Notes: generated from the sequence alone by a model not told the origin. A stretch of DNA of 64,000 nt from Fallopia convolvulus (GCA_964016875.1 OZ024737.1:37139683-37203682), one strand, 5' to 3'; counted from the first letter of the stretch, positions 47,654-59,603 are shown. Numbers and translations: made by a program.

Positions 47654-47706
47654 GTGATTTTACTTCTATAGGCATTAGCTCTAGGTGATTTTACTTCTAT
47701 AGGCAT
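47654..47706 (+). repeat. Tandem duplication of 31 bp
   Basis: GTGATTTTACTTCTATAGGCA plus T is exact at 47654-47675 and 47685-47706, a 31-bp period. Confidence 0.8.
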
Positions 47707-48890
47707 GCAAAATTTGTACTCATATATTGCAGTATTTGGTTTCTGCAGTGTAAACAAGAAACTATATCAATGCACCCAAAAAATGAATGCATCATTGGTT
47801 CTACACATCTTGAATTGAAAGCAAGATGTTCTTTAACCTCATCAATTCCGTAAATTAGGGTCTAGCATATTGTACTGCTCCATGAAGGAAAGACCTAGTT
47901 TTCTAGCCTATCACCACAACCAAAAGGAAAAAGCAAAATCATATGCACCAATACATGGAATATAACAAAGGAAAAATTCCCATGTGCATTATGTGCGTAT
48001 AACACCAGGAAAATAAAACACCAGTACATAGAAACTTCTCGGCAAGCAGGAATTTCAGGTCAGAACCACTTCAGAAACCAGTTTCATGAGGTTAACTGAA
48101 AACCAACCTGTGTGGGAGAAATCGAGCTTTTCAAGAAATATATGATGGGAACTAAAGGACTCGATACTTCCATTATGAACCAAAACAACCGGGACGAAGC
48201 AAATAAAGTATGCACTGTAACTTCAAATGCTTTAAAACAGAAGAATTGGCTTTTTGGGAATTGCTTGCATTAGTCACTCAGACCTATAACAACAAGCTAG
48301 GGCTTCAGATTCTGTTTTGAGATTGCTCAGAACCATCAAAATTCAAAAGCTACAGCAAATACTTAACTAGAAGTGTCAAATCACACGCTAATAAGTGCTC
48401 ACACGAAGGACATTTTTTATTTCAATCAGATCATGAGCAAGCAACAAGTATGTTTTACAACTGAATCTAAACATCATATTCTCTCTTCGAATGAGTATGT
48501 TCTAGATTCATAGAAGACTCCAATTTGAAAGTTCAGAAGCTTTAATTTGACAAAAGAAGAACACTTTCCAGTTCCTACTATCTCACACCCTCAATTTTTT
48601 GAACTGGGCATATCACAATTGGATATACACAGCATATTCACCCCAAGACTGTCCAGAGACTTATGATTACAAATCAAACACTCACTAGCATAAGTTCAAT
48701 CACCAGTCATTATACATAAGAGCACAAGCTCAAGTTCAAAAGCTTCAACATAATGTTCAAAAAAGAAGGCCCAAATAAAGCTAATCAAAGTAAATGAAGA
48801 GCACATGTAATCTATCAAGTGAGCATCCTAGAATTGGAGATAAAGAGAGAGGTCAAAATTACAATCAAATGCAACATCAATACCTCGAAA

Positions 48891-49655
48891 TCATCTGAGT
48901 TTCGCCTTCCCAGAAGTCTTCTTGGCCGCCTCCATGACCTTCTCAAGATATCCTTCAATCGGCGGCGTCAGCGTCGCCATGAACCGATTCGCAGGGAACT
49001 TGGCGAGATCGGGGACCAGCGCGGCCGCCTTCAGATTCTCTGGCAAAGCCTCGATGGCCTCCTTCTTCATCCTGAGAAGCGTTGTCTCCGCCTTCTGCCT
49101 CGCCCGGTGCTTCCTCATCAAAACCCTACTGTACTCCTTCGCCAGCCTCCGGCCATCCTCCACCGTCAGATCATACTTCGGGATCTGATCGGCGTCGACG
49201 AGACCTAAGGATATCAAATCCAGCCCCTTCGTCCCCAAAATCAACGGTTTTTCCAACCCCGTCCCCTCCTTCGCCTGCTTCTTCAGGATATCCATCTCCC
49301 TCTGCCTCTCTTTGCTCACCAGTCCAAGCTTCTCCCTCATCGCCTCGCGCGCTTTCATCTTCGGCTTCAGAAACCTAATCGGCGTGGGAGCGTTGAGGCA
49401 TTTATCGGCCATGTCCTCCAGCTCCGCCGCCAGCGAGCCCTTCCGGGGACCTTCTGCACCGGCAGATGCGTTGGCTCCTTTCTTAATAGTGATCTTCGAC
49501 CGCTTCAACACCTGAGCCTTGATTTTGGCCTTCCCCTTGGCCGTCCCGCTCACGGAGCATCGCTGGAGGAGCTGGTGACTTAGGGTTTCGACAGCGGTGG
49601 TGGTTCTACCACCTAATTGTTTCAATTGCCTGATGGTAAGCGCTACTCGGAACAT
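48891..49655 (-). CDS. Probable mitochondrial ribosomal protein mL40
   Basis: Single coding exon, 254 aa from the ATG at 49655 (MFRVALTIRQLKQLGG); the frame is open further upstream but without an ATG. The N-terminus is basic, Ser/Thr-rich and free of acidic residues, as in mitochondrial presequences. Two long basic helical segments follow (KPKMKAREAMREKLGLVSKE; DGRRLAKEYSRVLMRKHRAR), and a C-terminal block with EALPENLKAAALVPD and FPANRF...TPPIEGY. This block resembles the mL40 C-terminus (…DPNLFPF…TPPIPNY). The mL40 call rests on that similarity; a less specific mitochondrial protein is the alternative. Confidence 0.68.
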   Translation of the reverse strand: MFRVALTIRQLKQLGGRTTTAVETLSHQLLQRCSVSGTAKGKAKIKAQVLKRSKITIKKGANASAGAEGPRKGSLAAELEDMADKCLNAPTPIRFLKPKMKAREAMREKLGLVSKERQREMDILKKQAKEGTGLEKPLILGTKGLDLISLGLVDADQIPKYDLTVEDGRRLAKEYSRVLMRKHRARQKAETTLLRMKKEAIEALPENLKAAALVPDLAKFPANRFMATLTPPIEGYLEKVMEAAKKTSGKAKLR

Positions 49656-49899
49656 GGATTCAACTGAGCTCGACGGGGGCTTCTTGTTAATGGCGGAAAA
49701 TCCGAACAAATCACTACGGTGAGTCGGGAAAGACTTGTAGGAATCAGGAATGGAAGATGTTGCTAAAACCAGTGAAAAACCCCAGCACTCGAACAGTTAG
49801 GTGGGCCTGGGCCGGTTCGAGTTTTAGGATCCGGCCCAACTACTATTCTCATTTTTTTTACATATAAGATATGCAGCATTTGTCATTTTAATTTGCAGC

Positions 49900-49908
49900 T
49901 TTTAAATT
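49900..49908 (+). repeat. MULE target-site duplication, left
   Basis: TTTTAAATT, repeated at 51638-51646. Confidence 0.7.
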
Positions 49909-51637
49909 GAAAAAATTGCTTAAAATACCTTAACATTTTAGGATCAAGATAATTAACCTAAGGTTTTAAAATTACATTTAATAACTTAGTCTTTTTAAAT
50001 GATTGCGATTTTTAGCCTTTATGGGGCACAATATCTCATTAAAATTAATGACATGACAAATAATCAATCCTATGTGCTATTATGACTAGACAATTTTGTA
50101 TTTGAGTTAAGTAAAAATACAATTTAAAAAAATTTATGTTTAAAATACATTAAATTTTAAAAAAACAACCACTCTTGAATTTACGTTCTTCTTCTTCCAT
50201 AGAGAAACCATCTTCTTCGACCTTCTCTTCTCCTTCTTCGTGACTATCTTTTCTTCTCCTTTTTTTTATCTACTACTCTCTTCTTATTCTTCTTCTTTTT
50301 TGAATGAAGGGGTAATTTCATTCTGTGGTCAAAAGTTACGTACAACTTAATCTAGGCATATCAAGATATTACATGGAATTTTCAAGGCTAATCCTGATCA
50401 GCCATATTCTAGTTTCTCTGTCTCGCTTCTTCCATCTCGCCTTAATGGCATTCCTCAAGTGGTTAACTATAACTCTAGCACATTCCTCTATGTTGCAATC
50501 CTCATTTTGTGAATTTTTAAGGAGAGGAATTGAAAGACGAGGGCTTTAAATTCCTATGCAAAAGAGAAGAAGAAGAAGAAGAAGAAGGATTATAATTTGA
50601 CTAAATCGATCCAATCAAAGCTTGATTTCACTCTTAGGGTATTGTATCGAAAAACTAAGATACTTGTTTTTATCTTCTCTTGTCGATTTTTGATTATCTA
50701 GAAACATAGAAATTATGGCCTTATTTGGAATTCCAATTAAGTTGAGTTGTGGCCAAATGAAAGTGACTTGAGTTCATTGTGATTGTCCGAATGAGTTTAT
50801 GATGAGTACCAATCTTCCTATATTTTGAGCGAGAAGTACAAATGATGCTCTATTGTGAAGCACGTGGAGGGTTTGTTTAGCTTTGATTGGAAAATGGCAA
50901 GAAATTTGAAAGTATATATATATTGGTGGGATTGTTACAATTGTGGGGACGAGACTGCTTGGAAACGTGAGGTTTTTTTTCCAAGGCATAGACATGTGGG
51001 AATGATTCAACTGCTTCAAGACGACATTGCACAATCCGTTGGGCCAATTCTTGATGCCATTTTTTATTGTTGGAAAAGAAAACTAATAGATGTTGAATCT
51101 GTATCAAGTGAAAGCCCATGAGCAACTAATCATGCTACATAGTTGAGAAAAGTTGCAATTGAGTTGACCTTAAATATGATGACACCAATCACCTTGTGCA
51201 AATTTGATAGCTCCAATTCAATGTGAAGGGTCTAGGGACGAGCATAGAAGAAGAGGTAGAAGTAATTGAAGGGTTTTTAATTATTTCTATGACAAGCCTT
51301 TGTATTTCAAAGAAGAAGAATCTAAAGAGTTTCTTTTTCCAAGAGTATACAAAGAAGAAGAACCACATAAGGGCTGATTTTATTTTCAATGCATTTTCCT
51401 TTTAATTTCTTAATTGTATTTTTATTTTAAATTAAATACAAAATTGCCTAATCACATAACACATAGGATTGATTATTTGCCATGTCATCAATATTAATGA
51501 AACCCTTTCCACATGGAAGATAGAGACTAGAAATCACAATTACTTAAAAAATTTGGGCTATTATATGCAAGTTTAAAATATTAGGCTAATTACCGCAATG
51601 ATCCTAAAAGGTTAGACTATTTTAAGCAATTTTTCCT
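49909..51637. mobile_element. Mutator-like (MULE) element with long terminal inverted repeats
   Basis: The left end (GAAAAAATTGCTTAAAATA) is repeated in inverse at the right end (GGAAAAATTGCTTAAAATAG on the minus strand). The inverted repeats extend for about 210 bp (49909-50120 and 51416-51637) at perhaps 75% identity, with a nearly perfect block AATAATCAATCCTATGTG. A 9-bp duplication TTTTAAATT flanks the element, the size typical of Mutator. The 1.3-kb interior encodes no recognisable transposase. Open frames of 60-88 aa (for example 50855-51121) have no family match I can name, so captured host sequence is possible but unproven. A (GAA)n run lies at about 50564-50587. Confidence 0.8.
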
Positions 51638-51646
51638 TTTTAAATT
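51638..51646 (+). repeat. MULE target-site duplication, right
   Basis: TTTTAAATT, matching 49900-49908. Confidence 0.7.
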
Positions 51647-51830
51647 AGTAAAAATTATAAAATTGGTCCATTTTTTCTCTTCCGATCTCCCTCTCTCTTC
51701 ATCTTCTCTTTTTCACACATAAATTACTCTTCGAAACTCACCATAACTCTAACTCTACAACTTGTCAATTCAATAATCTAACAATTTAAAGTAAATTTAG
51801 AACTTATAATTTATGATTTTGGTTGACATT

Positions 51831-51835
51831 AGATT
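51831..51835 (+). repeat. Solo LTR target-site duplication, left
   Basis: AGATT, identical to 54891-54895. Confidence 0.8.
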
Positions 51836-54800
51836 TGTAATAACTGCGGTTTTTAAGGATATTTTTGAATTTTCTCGGATATCGTTTTAATGCTTAATCC
51901 AATATTTTTATTGGAGATTAAATCCTAGAAAGTTGTTGGTGATGTCCTAAAATCACAAAGAAATGATTTTATGGATCGGTGTGAGTTCTAGGATTTTTCA
52001 GTGGAAAAAGAATATTTATTGGATAAGCCGTCTTTTTAATTATGTACCAGAAAGGATTGAAAATATGAAACGGAAGCCTTAAAAATTAAGGGTAGCAAGA
52101 TAAAATCATGAAAAATTGATTTTATTGGTCTACATAATTTACGGGACGTTTTTCGTTTAGTGAGTTTTTCCACCCGAGATACATAATTTTACCGCTTTAA
52201 CAAGAGTCCCGTTCCGAGACGGGTTTTGTTTTAAACCGCCTCTCAATTTGCGTAGTAAGGAAGAATCAAATGAGATAAGATAGGGGTGGGGCCCGTACTT
52301 CTCCACAACATATCTTCATCTGCCCCGTCATAGTCTTCTTTCATTTTTTTGAGAAGCAAACAGAGGTTGGGCGAGAGAGGAGGTCAACGACGGACTCGGG
52401 AGCAGTTCTTCACCGCCGGCTGTCTTCTTCTCAGTTGTCCACCATCCCCTACCCACCTCATCTCTTCTTCCTCTTTATGTATATGGGCTTGTTGCTGCTG
52501 CACAGAGAAGCCAAGCCATAGAGGAATCAGGCCAGAACGACAGACTTCGGGAGAAGAGAATTCAGCGCCGGTGACTCCTCTGCCTCGCCTCTGGTTCGGT
52601 TAGCAGCCGCCGGCCACCTTTCCTCCACCACCTTCATCTCCTTACTCTGTATGTCCTTGTGTGTGGTTGCTGCTGTGAGAAGGAAGCCGAACCAGTGAGA
52701 GGACGGAACGACGTCGGACTCGGGAAGATTGAATTCGAACCATCACCGCCGGTCTTCTTTACCTCGCCCAAAGTGACGCCGTCGACGATCGCCAAGCCCT
52801 CCGACCACCACCCACCGCAAGGCCTACTGTCGGGCAACGCCCAGCCACCCTCGGGCTCGGGGATCGAGCCATGATCGAGCCAAACGAGCCATGGGTTCGA
52901 GTGAAGGTATATACGATCGAAATTAATTAGCGGTTTGATTGCGGAGCCACCGTAAGGGCCTTTCGGTGCCGCTTTGCTAATTAAATTTATGGTTTTTATA
53001 ATCTTGACGTTAATACGGTTCTACAGGTTCGAACCGCTCGTGAAACGGACGTCCGGATCTTCCGTTATAGCGAAAACAAGTTTTGGATACCGATTGTCAG
53101 GTAAAGGACTTCGGATAATTACTTGGGATTCGTCGTTAATCCGTTTGAGCTGAAATTTGGTAATCTCTTAGAATTGTTGCTGATGAACAATTTTTATTTA
53201 GAAAATTGTTTCAAAAGGGAAGCGGATAATTAGTTATAATTCCGCCAAGATGGCTCCTTGAAGCATGATAACTAAGGATTTATTATATATCGATATTCGG
53301 AAATTAAATCGTTTATCGATTAGAAAGTTGTAGGTGTTGAGAATAAAACTAAGAGATGTTTTTGTGAGCTCGTTGCTGAGAAATCCTTTGGTTATATTTG
53401 TCAGAAGGATGATACAGATTACTGTTGGAATTGCTAAGGACGTCGAGCACGCCTTATAAGGCAAGTGGACGATTCTCTCTTGCGTTATTGTTATTAAATG
53501 AGGAATTGGATCCCATTTAATATTTGCGTTGGGAACAACTTGTATGATTAATAAAATATGATAGGTTGTTATATTTGTTAGAAATAATGACCATGTTGTT
53601 TATTCAGTTTTGCGGTAGAACTGGATTTAGGTCCGTTGTGAGTGACCTTGTATGCTGTCTCACGCTGAGACTTTGTTGTGATTAAAATAGTTCAGGGAGT
53701 GGTTCTATACCCTCTCTTTAAAACAATATTACATTAGGAGGGGCCTAATCCTAATGGTGAGTCATGACTCTTTTCCCCTACTCTTCGTGTGAGAGGGTTG
53801 ATAGGCACTCTAGCTAAGTGCAGGTTCAGCACGGTGTAGTGTAGACGACATGGTAATAGGCCTCTGTGATCTCTACCTCACCATATGCAAATGAAAGATC
53901 AAGAATAGCTTAAGTCTTATGATCTTGGTGTTGAGGTGATTATGGATGAAACAGGCCCTCTAATCTCTACAACATCGGGACTCGTGCTATTCGGGTTGTT
54001 CAAGGATGAAATAAGCCCTCTGACCTCGGTAGCATTGTGTTCCTTCGGCAGTAGTTCGGGCCGATTAAAAGCCACCAACTTGTTGTGAAAAGTTTCGAAA
54101 GTAATATAAGATAAGTGCGTTAGGCACATTAATATACCTGAATGGTTCGTCCAGTCGGAAAGCCATTCTTGCGCCCGGTTATGAATGATTCTTAATCAAA
54201 CTTTGATTAAGTAAATCTGATTAGTCGACGAAGGCTTTTCAAAATGAAATGTGATTAATATGAGTTCCCAACAATTGTTTATGCTTCTTAAAGAAACCAC
54301 AAGCGTTGGTGTTCTCTCTCATGGATTATGCAAGTCTCCTTCTTATTCTTTATAAGACTGCTAACTGTTGGATCATAATCCGAGTCTATTCGGATTTTGA
54401 ATACGAATATGTTTAGTTACAACCATAAGAACCAAGTTAGATTCTCCGCTTGCTAGTCTATCATTAGACTAACCCGTCCATTTTCTTTTCTTTTATATGG
54501 TTGGCTGGTGTCCACCGTTGTATACGATACATCAGGTTCTTCTTGGAAGTTGGTTCAAGAGGCGGATTCAGATGTTTGAAGCTCCAGAAGTTGAAGAAAG
54601 GTTTCCAATGGCTATACTTGAGTGAAGATCATGGTTAAACTACTTCAAAGCGAAGCTGAGTTTCAGAAGTAAGAAATCAAGGAAGACTTGATGAAGATTT
54701 TGTTTAAATAGAAGGTTGTGCTATTTATTTAATCTTTTTGGATTAAGGTTTGTATAAGACCAATTGTATTTATTCCGCTGTAATGTTTGTTTTAGTTTGT

Positions 54801-54890
54801 TCAGTCAGTTTAAAGCCTTGGGTAGCTTCGGTTTAGTCTTAATCGAGGTTACTGGCGGCAATACCTCCAGGGTAGGAAGGGGGTGTTACA
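51836..54890 (+). mobile_element. Ty3/gypsy-type solo LTR, 3.06 kb
   Basis: The unit starts TGTAATAACTGCGGTTTTTA, close to the TGTAACGACCC... start common in plant gypsy LTRs, and ends GGTAGGAAGGGGGTGTTACA, also typical. TGTAA/TTACA form short inverted ends. A perfect AGATT flanks both sides. No gag, pol, primer-binding site or second LTR is present, so it is a solo LTR left by recombination between two LTRs. It contains a GC-rich segment (52340-52900) with degenerate tandem units and no protein-coding frame that I recognise; short frames there are by-products of the composition. Confidence 0.85.
52370..52770 (+). repeat. Degenerate tandem units inside the solo LTR
   Basis: Three units of about 140-175 bp (starting near 52370, 52508 and 52682) share the core AACGACGGACTCGGGA and a following CACCGCCGG, with TTGCTGCTG between them. 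The right edge of the window (about 63920-64000) carries a further copy of this core. Confidence 0.6.
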
Positions 54891-54895
54891 AGATT
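54891..54895 (+). repeat. Solo LTR target-site duplication, right
   Basis: AGATT, matching 51831-51835. Confidence 0.8.
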
Positions 54896-56335
54896 GGGCA
54901 ATGGATTAGGATTTTAAATTTAGGGTTTTGTTTTTATGAGTCCTAGAATTGGAGTTTTGATGTCAAAATTTAGGGTTGTGCTTGTTCTTGCATCCGAATT
55001 TAAGGTTTACAAACAAATAAGTAAGTATTTGTTTTAATGCACATATGAGGAGTTTGTCTCTTTCAATAATTGTCATATCTCTCAAATTTTCCCAAACTAA
55101 AAATTTCTACATCAAAAGGATGCAAATAAGCCAAGACATGAGCCTTCTTTTTATATTTTGATGATGTTGGATTGTGTCAAATCCCACAATTCTATCTAAT
55201 CCAATGCTTGAGAAGTAGCCAATTAACCACGTTGCATCCCGGAAAAGTGCAGAGCTTCAACCTTCCACATGATGATGATGATTCCAGAACACCAAGGTCT
55301 CTTTTTTCACTTTTAAAAATTTAGGCGTTGCATACTAATTTTACTAGTGTTGCATGTATAACATGTCCCTTTTTATTCTCAATTATCAAATGACCCCTCG
55401 TATGCAATTCTAGAAAATATGTGTTCATGATACCAAAAACATCAATTAAGAGGAAAATACGTTCAATCCTATTGCATGTGCTATTGAAAAGAAAGCCAGA
55501 TGGCCTAGCTAGGTGAAACTTTAATGCCCTAAAATTATTATATACAAAGGCTTAAAACACAAACAGGGTTGCCATTGTCATCATTTTCAAAGGAAAAGCA
55601 CATAAGGTTGACAATGTCATCATTTTTGTTGCTTTTTGCTTCAACTAAACCAGATGTCTTTTGTTTTTAAGCCCATCAAAAACTATTTTTTCAAATTGCG
55701 AAAGGGAATAAGTTGGTATATAGCGATGAAGAACTTATGTAAAGACATCCAACAAATGAATCATCAAGTGCAACATGCAAGAATGGTTGAATAGATGGAG
55801 GGGAAGGTGCAAGATAGTAAATAAATGACGAAAATAGAATTCTAATCTTCTAAATATGTTTGATGAGGACAAATACTTGAATTACAATTTGTTATCTTGA
55901 CCTTTGTACCTTTTCAGGCTAGTTATTTACAACATGCATGTTTGATAATCTAATATGATCCATCATTCTAAGATTAGTGCTCTACTTTTCAAGTCATAGC
56001 CTAGTTCAAACATAAAGATGATTGTTTGATGATCTAATATGATCTTTGATTCCTTGTGTGTGGGATATTTTTTCAATTTATCTCATTTTTTCATATTCAA
56101 CACAAGTTTAGATAGTAGTGCAAAACACCAAACCTAAACTTGTAATGAAATAAAATAATGCAAATACAATACACAAATGCTAATAAATGATAGTGCAAAG
56201 GACAAATACATAGAGTAGTGCAAATACATAATTGGTATAAAGTAAAGGAGACTAAATAGTGTAAAAGACAAACATATATGGTAATGCTAATACAAAATAT
56301 GTGTGGAACTAAAATATAAATGTGAAGGTACTCTT
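54896..56335. other. AT-rich intergenic region
   Basis: No gene is recognised. Two pairs of imperfect direct repeats of about 20 bp occur: GGTTGMCAWTGTCATCATTTT (55567, 55606) and TTTGATRATCTAATATGATC (about 55948, 56026). Confidence 0.45.
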
Positions 56336-56407
56336 TATCAGAGCCAGGTTTCAATCCTGGGACCTGTGGGTTATGGGCCCACCACACTTCCGCTGCGCCA
56401 CTCTGAT
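56336..56407 (-). tRNA. Initiator tRNA-Met (CAT)
   Basis: On the minus strand the 72-nt sequence folds as a complete cloverleaf: acceptor ATCAGAG/CTCTGAT with A discriminator, D stem GCGC/GTGT, anticodon stem GTGGG/CCCAC with loop CCCATAA (anticodon CAT), and T stem CCAGG/CCTGG with loop ATTGAAA. The A1-U72 pair and the GGG/CCC anticodon stem are initiator marks. Relative to the canonical plant iMet as I know it there are two C-to-T differences: one weakens a D-stem pair to G-U, the other replaces the normally invariant C56 of the T loop. It may thus be a decaying copy. A TTTT terminator follows about 22 nt downstream. No intron. Confidence 0.9.
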
Positions 56408-58087
56408 TGTTTTACTATAAACTAAACACATGAACTATATTCTATTATTTCAACAACATTAACATGACTACCAAGTAAATGGGGTAGACAAACCGGATAC
56501 AATTTTATGAGTTGGCCCATATTCACATAACTACCTACACCTTTCAAGAAATTCCAAGCCATATACGAGGAAGTTTTGTATGACTCTAAGAGTCATTGGA
56601 TGCCACGAGACCGACATCTCTTCCCAATTATGTCACTTCGCCAATATGCTTTTGAAAACGGTGATTGATATTCCATTCTTCCATTAGAGAACTTAGAGTA
56701 GGGGTAGAAATGGGTCGTAAGTCTCGAATGATGGGTAGGTAACCTTCCCGTCATCCAACATTAGAGAAATTGGAGTAGGGGGCCATTTCAGTGAAAATAA
56801 GTTGTAATTAAGTAAATCAATATTGTAAGTTTATAAAAATGAGGCTTGGTTTGGTGGACGTTGATCATCGTCAATTTTGGGAAGATATAGAGAAGCATAA
56901 TTGATGATGGAAAGTGGAAGTTTATGCTTGTTTTTGAATTATGTAAGAATTAAGGATGCTTCGAGAACAAGATAAACTTATTGCATACTAACAAGTGAGA
57001 ATTTGAATTTCTAAAGATGTGTCGGTTGAAAATGAGTGGACAAGGATAGCCATTTCATTAGCCACCATATTTACTTCCCATGATGAAATTTAAACTAATT
57101 AATTAAAAACATTTTAAATGAATTAGGATATTGGAGATGATCATCACGATTTACTTTAATGGAATTATTCATAATAAGGTTGTCGTATTCAATTTTTTTT
57201 TTTTTTCTAAATCCGAGTCTTTTAACACTTATAAGCTCTTAGCCCTGAGTACATATTGCCATATTTTTCTGATCTCATAAATATTGATCTCTCATTATGG
57301 TGTCAAATAACATATCTATAAGTAGCTTTTCATTTTAGCCGATCCATCAAAATTAAGTTTGACAAAATCTCATGAAGATTTAGTGTCAGTCTCTTCTTCC
57401 TAGTTCCTTATTAAAGTTTTTTTTATTATGTTGCTTAGTATATTATTCTACGTTTTTTTTATAATATCTATACGAGTCAATTGAAAAATGGTCTTATTCC
57501 TCTCATTCGAAATACAACAGTAAATGATGGAAAGGTCCGACAAATCATGTTTTGGCATGGAGCACCCCCAAATTAGCTAAGAAATTCCTTGGCCATTTAT
57601 TAGTTGAGTCATTATTTTGAATAGTTTGTCTTGTTTTTATATTCTTCTTCTCAATCAATCGTTGTGGATATGAACATTTGACAAATAGACGTGGAATATC
57701 TTCATATAGATAGTCACGTAAAAACACAACTCATTAGAATCGCTACTCTTTTTTCCTATTAATTTGGTTTTAGTTGATAATCTGTTCATTTTAAATCTTC
57801 AAATAAAGTTTTTAATCCTAGGATTGGTATCGAGTTTTCATATCCATGCATTTTCACATGAAGAATGATTTACTTTGCTTAATAATAAATCTATATCTTA
57901 CATAGAAAACTAACCATTGCTACTAGGTTCCTAATAAAATTGTATGTGGTTAATTTGGATCGAGGTGTCAATAAAATTTTGCACAATGTCTTGAGGCAAG
58001 ACATCTTGTAGAGTTGTGGTCCTTCGTATTTTTTGATTGTTAAAGAACATATAGAATTTCAAATCCATATTTATACTTTGCGGTGTT
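56408..58087. other. AT-rich intergenic region
   Basis: No gene, RNA or recognisable element. A 14-T run lies at about 57193-57206. Confidence 0.45.
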
Positions 58088-59603
58088 AGTGCTTGATTAG
58101 GTATTTCTCAGACGTTTTACCTATCAAAGAAACCTTTACCAAACCCAGTAGAGCGGTAAGTAAGGGTCGATCTCACAGAGACTAATGTGTTTTACTTAGA
58201 TGCTAAGTGAATGATTTTTCTAATTCTAATATGCAAAGTAAAAGTAAATATGAATGCAAATGTGATTTTATCAATAAGAAACAAGTGTGTTCAACTAGTT
58301 AAATCCATCATGACATTGCTTTGTTGATCATCGATTCTCTTAATCTATTGTGGATTATGACCCTACTAAAGATTATGACCCGAACTTCAGATTTAGTTGA
58401 TAAAACTACCAGTCTAATAGCCTAGAAAACTTTCTAGATTCAATTAGACAACAACATAACGATTCAAGTTATCAATAGAAACAAGCATTGCTTAGAGCAC
58501 CCAAACATCTAAGTGACTTGTGAATTTATTCCCTTCTTTAACCAACTAGTCCAATCTGTACTAAGTTGATTAGAGTTCTACTCTTGATTAAATTAACTCC
58601 AACCAGTAATTAATAAGATTCAGTTATAACTAGAAATTTTATTAGATGATAAATCTAACAAGACCCTAGTTTAGATTCAATTAAGCACATTGAATAAAAT
58701 CTATTCAAGTGTGTTGAGAATCAATCAAACATCACAACTCATGCAAATTAGGACTTCAATTAACTAGTCAAACACAATGGAATTTAGCAACTCATAATTA
58801 GATCAAAGAAAAGCTTACAAATTGGTTCAAAGGAACCTGCTCCTTGAGAAAACTCTCTTAAAACAAACTCTAGCCTCCAAATTGTCTTCTAGGTTCTCTA
58901 AGAAAAGTCAAAGACAAGGTTTAAATACCCCTAAGACATCCAAAGACCAAGTTATCCCGAAATTATATTTAACACGTCAGAAATTATATCATAAAAGCCC
59001 ATCTCGAAGCCCATTTCGTTGGCCCAACTTCTCCGCGTGAAAACAAGGTGTGCGGGCTCCCTCCAAAGTAGCGCAGTTGCGCAAGTTCATGTTATGCCCG
59101 CGCCATGGCCTCGGTTAAGCATTCAAGTGACACTTCATAGGCTGTTTTGACCCTCTTCGAGTTGGAATTTGGACTCGGGGTAAAAATATGAATTGTAGGT
59201 CTTTGAACTAGCTTTCCAATGCAAACAAATTCAGCTACATCAGACCACTATATCTCCCAAACCAAGCATTGGAAGATAGAGGCGTCAAAACAAGAACTCC
59301 AATGCATGACCCGAATTTAAGCGTTCTTTTCCCACAACCTCGTGGGCCTTACCTTTTCCAAACTTCACTTGCACCACTCTAAGCGTCATCTTGATCCTCT
59401 AACGCACCACCATAGTCCACTAAGCTTCGTGTCGTCCACGCTTGTTTACCTAAAGATCTGTAAAACCGATTAAAACAAGCGCAAAACTCGAATTTCCTAT
59501 AAAACCTAAAAACCCGAAGAAATAGACTAAACTAAGCTAAAACCATGCAATATAAACAAAATATGCATCTTAAACACTACCTAAATGCAAGCTATCAGTG
59601 CTT
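58088..59603. other. Candidate repeat flanked by AGTGCTT
   Basis: AGTGCTT lies at 58088-58094 and 59597-59603. The 1.5 kb between them begins GATTAGGTATTTCTCAGACG and includes GGTAAGTAAGGGTCGATCTCACAGAG, a phrase I associate with dispersed plant repeats, and ends GCAAGCTATC. No inverted ends, coding sequence or poly(A) tail are visible, so its class is open and the borders may be chance. Confidence 0.25.

Larger units (their letters stand above)
46463..48890. other. Intergenic region
   Basis: Promoter of the prolamin-like gene, then about 2 kb without supported gene. Just 3' of the mL40 stop, GAG|GTATTG on the minus strand (about 48882) could be a 3' UTR intron donor, so part of this stretch may be mL40 3' UTR. 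A 22-bp tandem duplication lies at 47654-47706. Confidence 0.45.

Noticed and set aside
48819..49378. Plus-strand ORFs of 88-129 aa opposite the mL40 gene
   Set aside because: They mirror the GC-rich minus-strand coding region and have no recognisable domain.
52349..52874. ORFs of 67-84 aa in the GC-rich block
   Set aside because: They lie in tandem units inside the solo LTR and have no domain or consistent frame between units.
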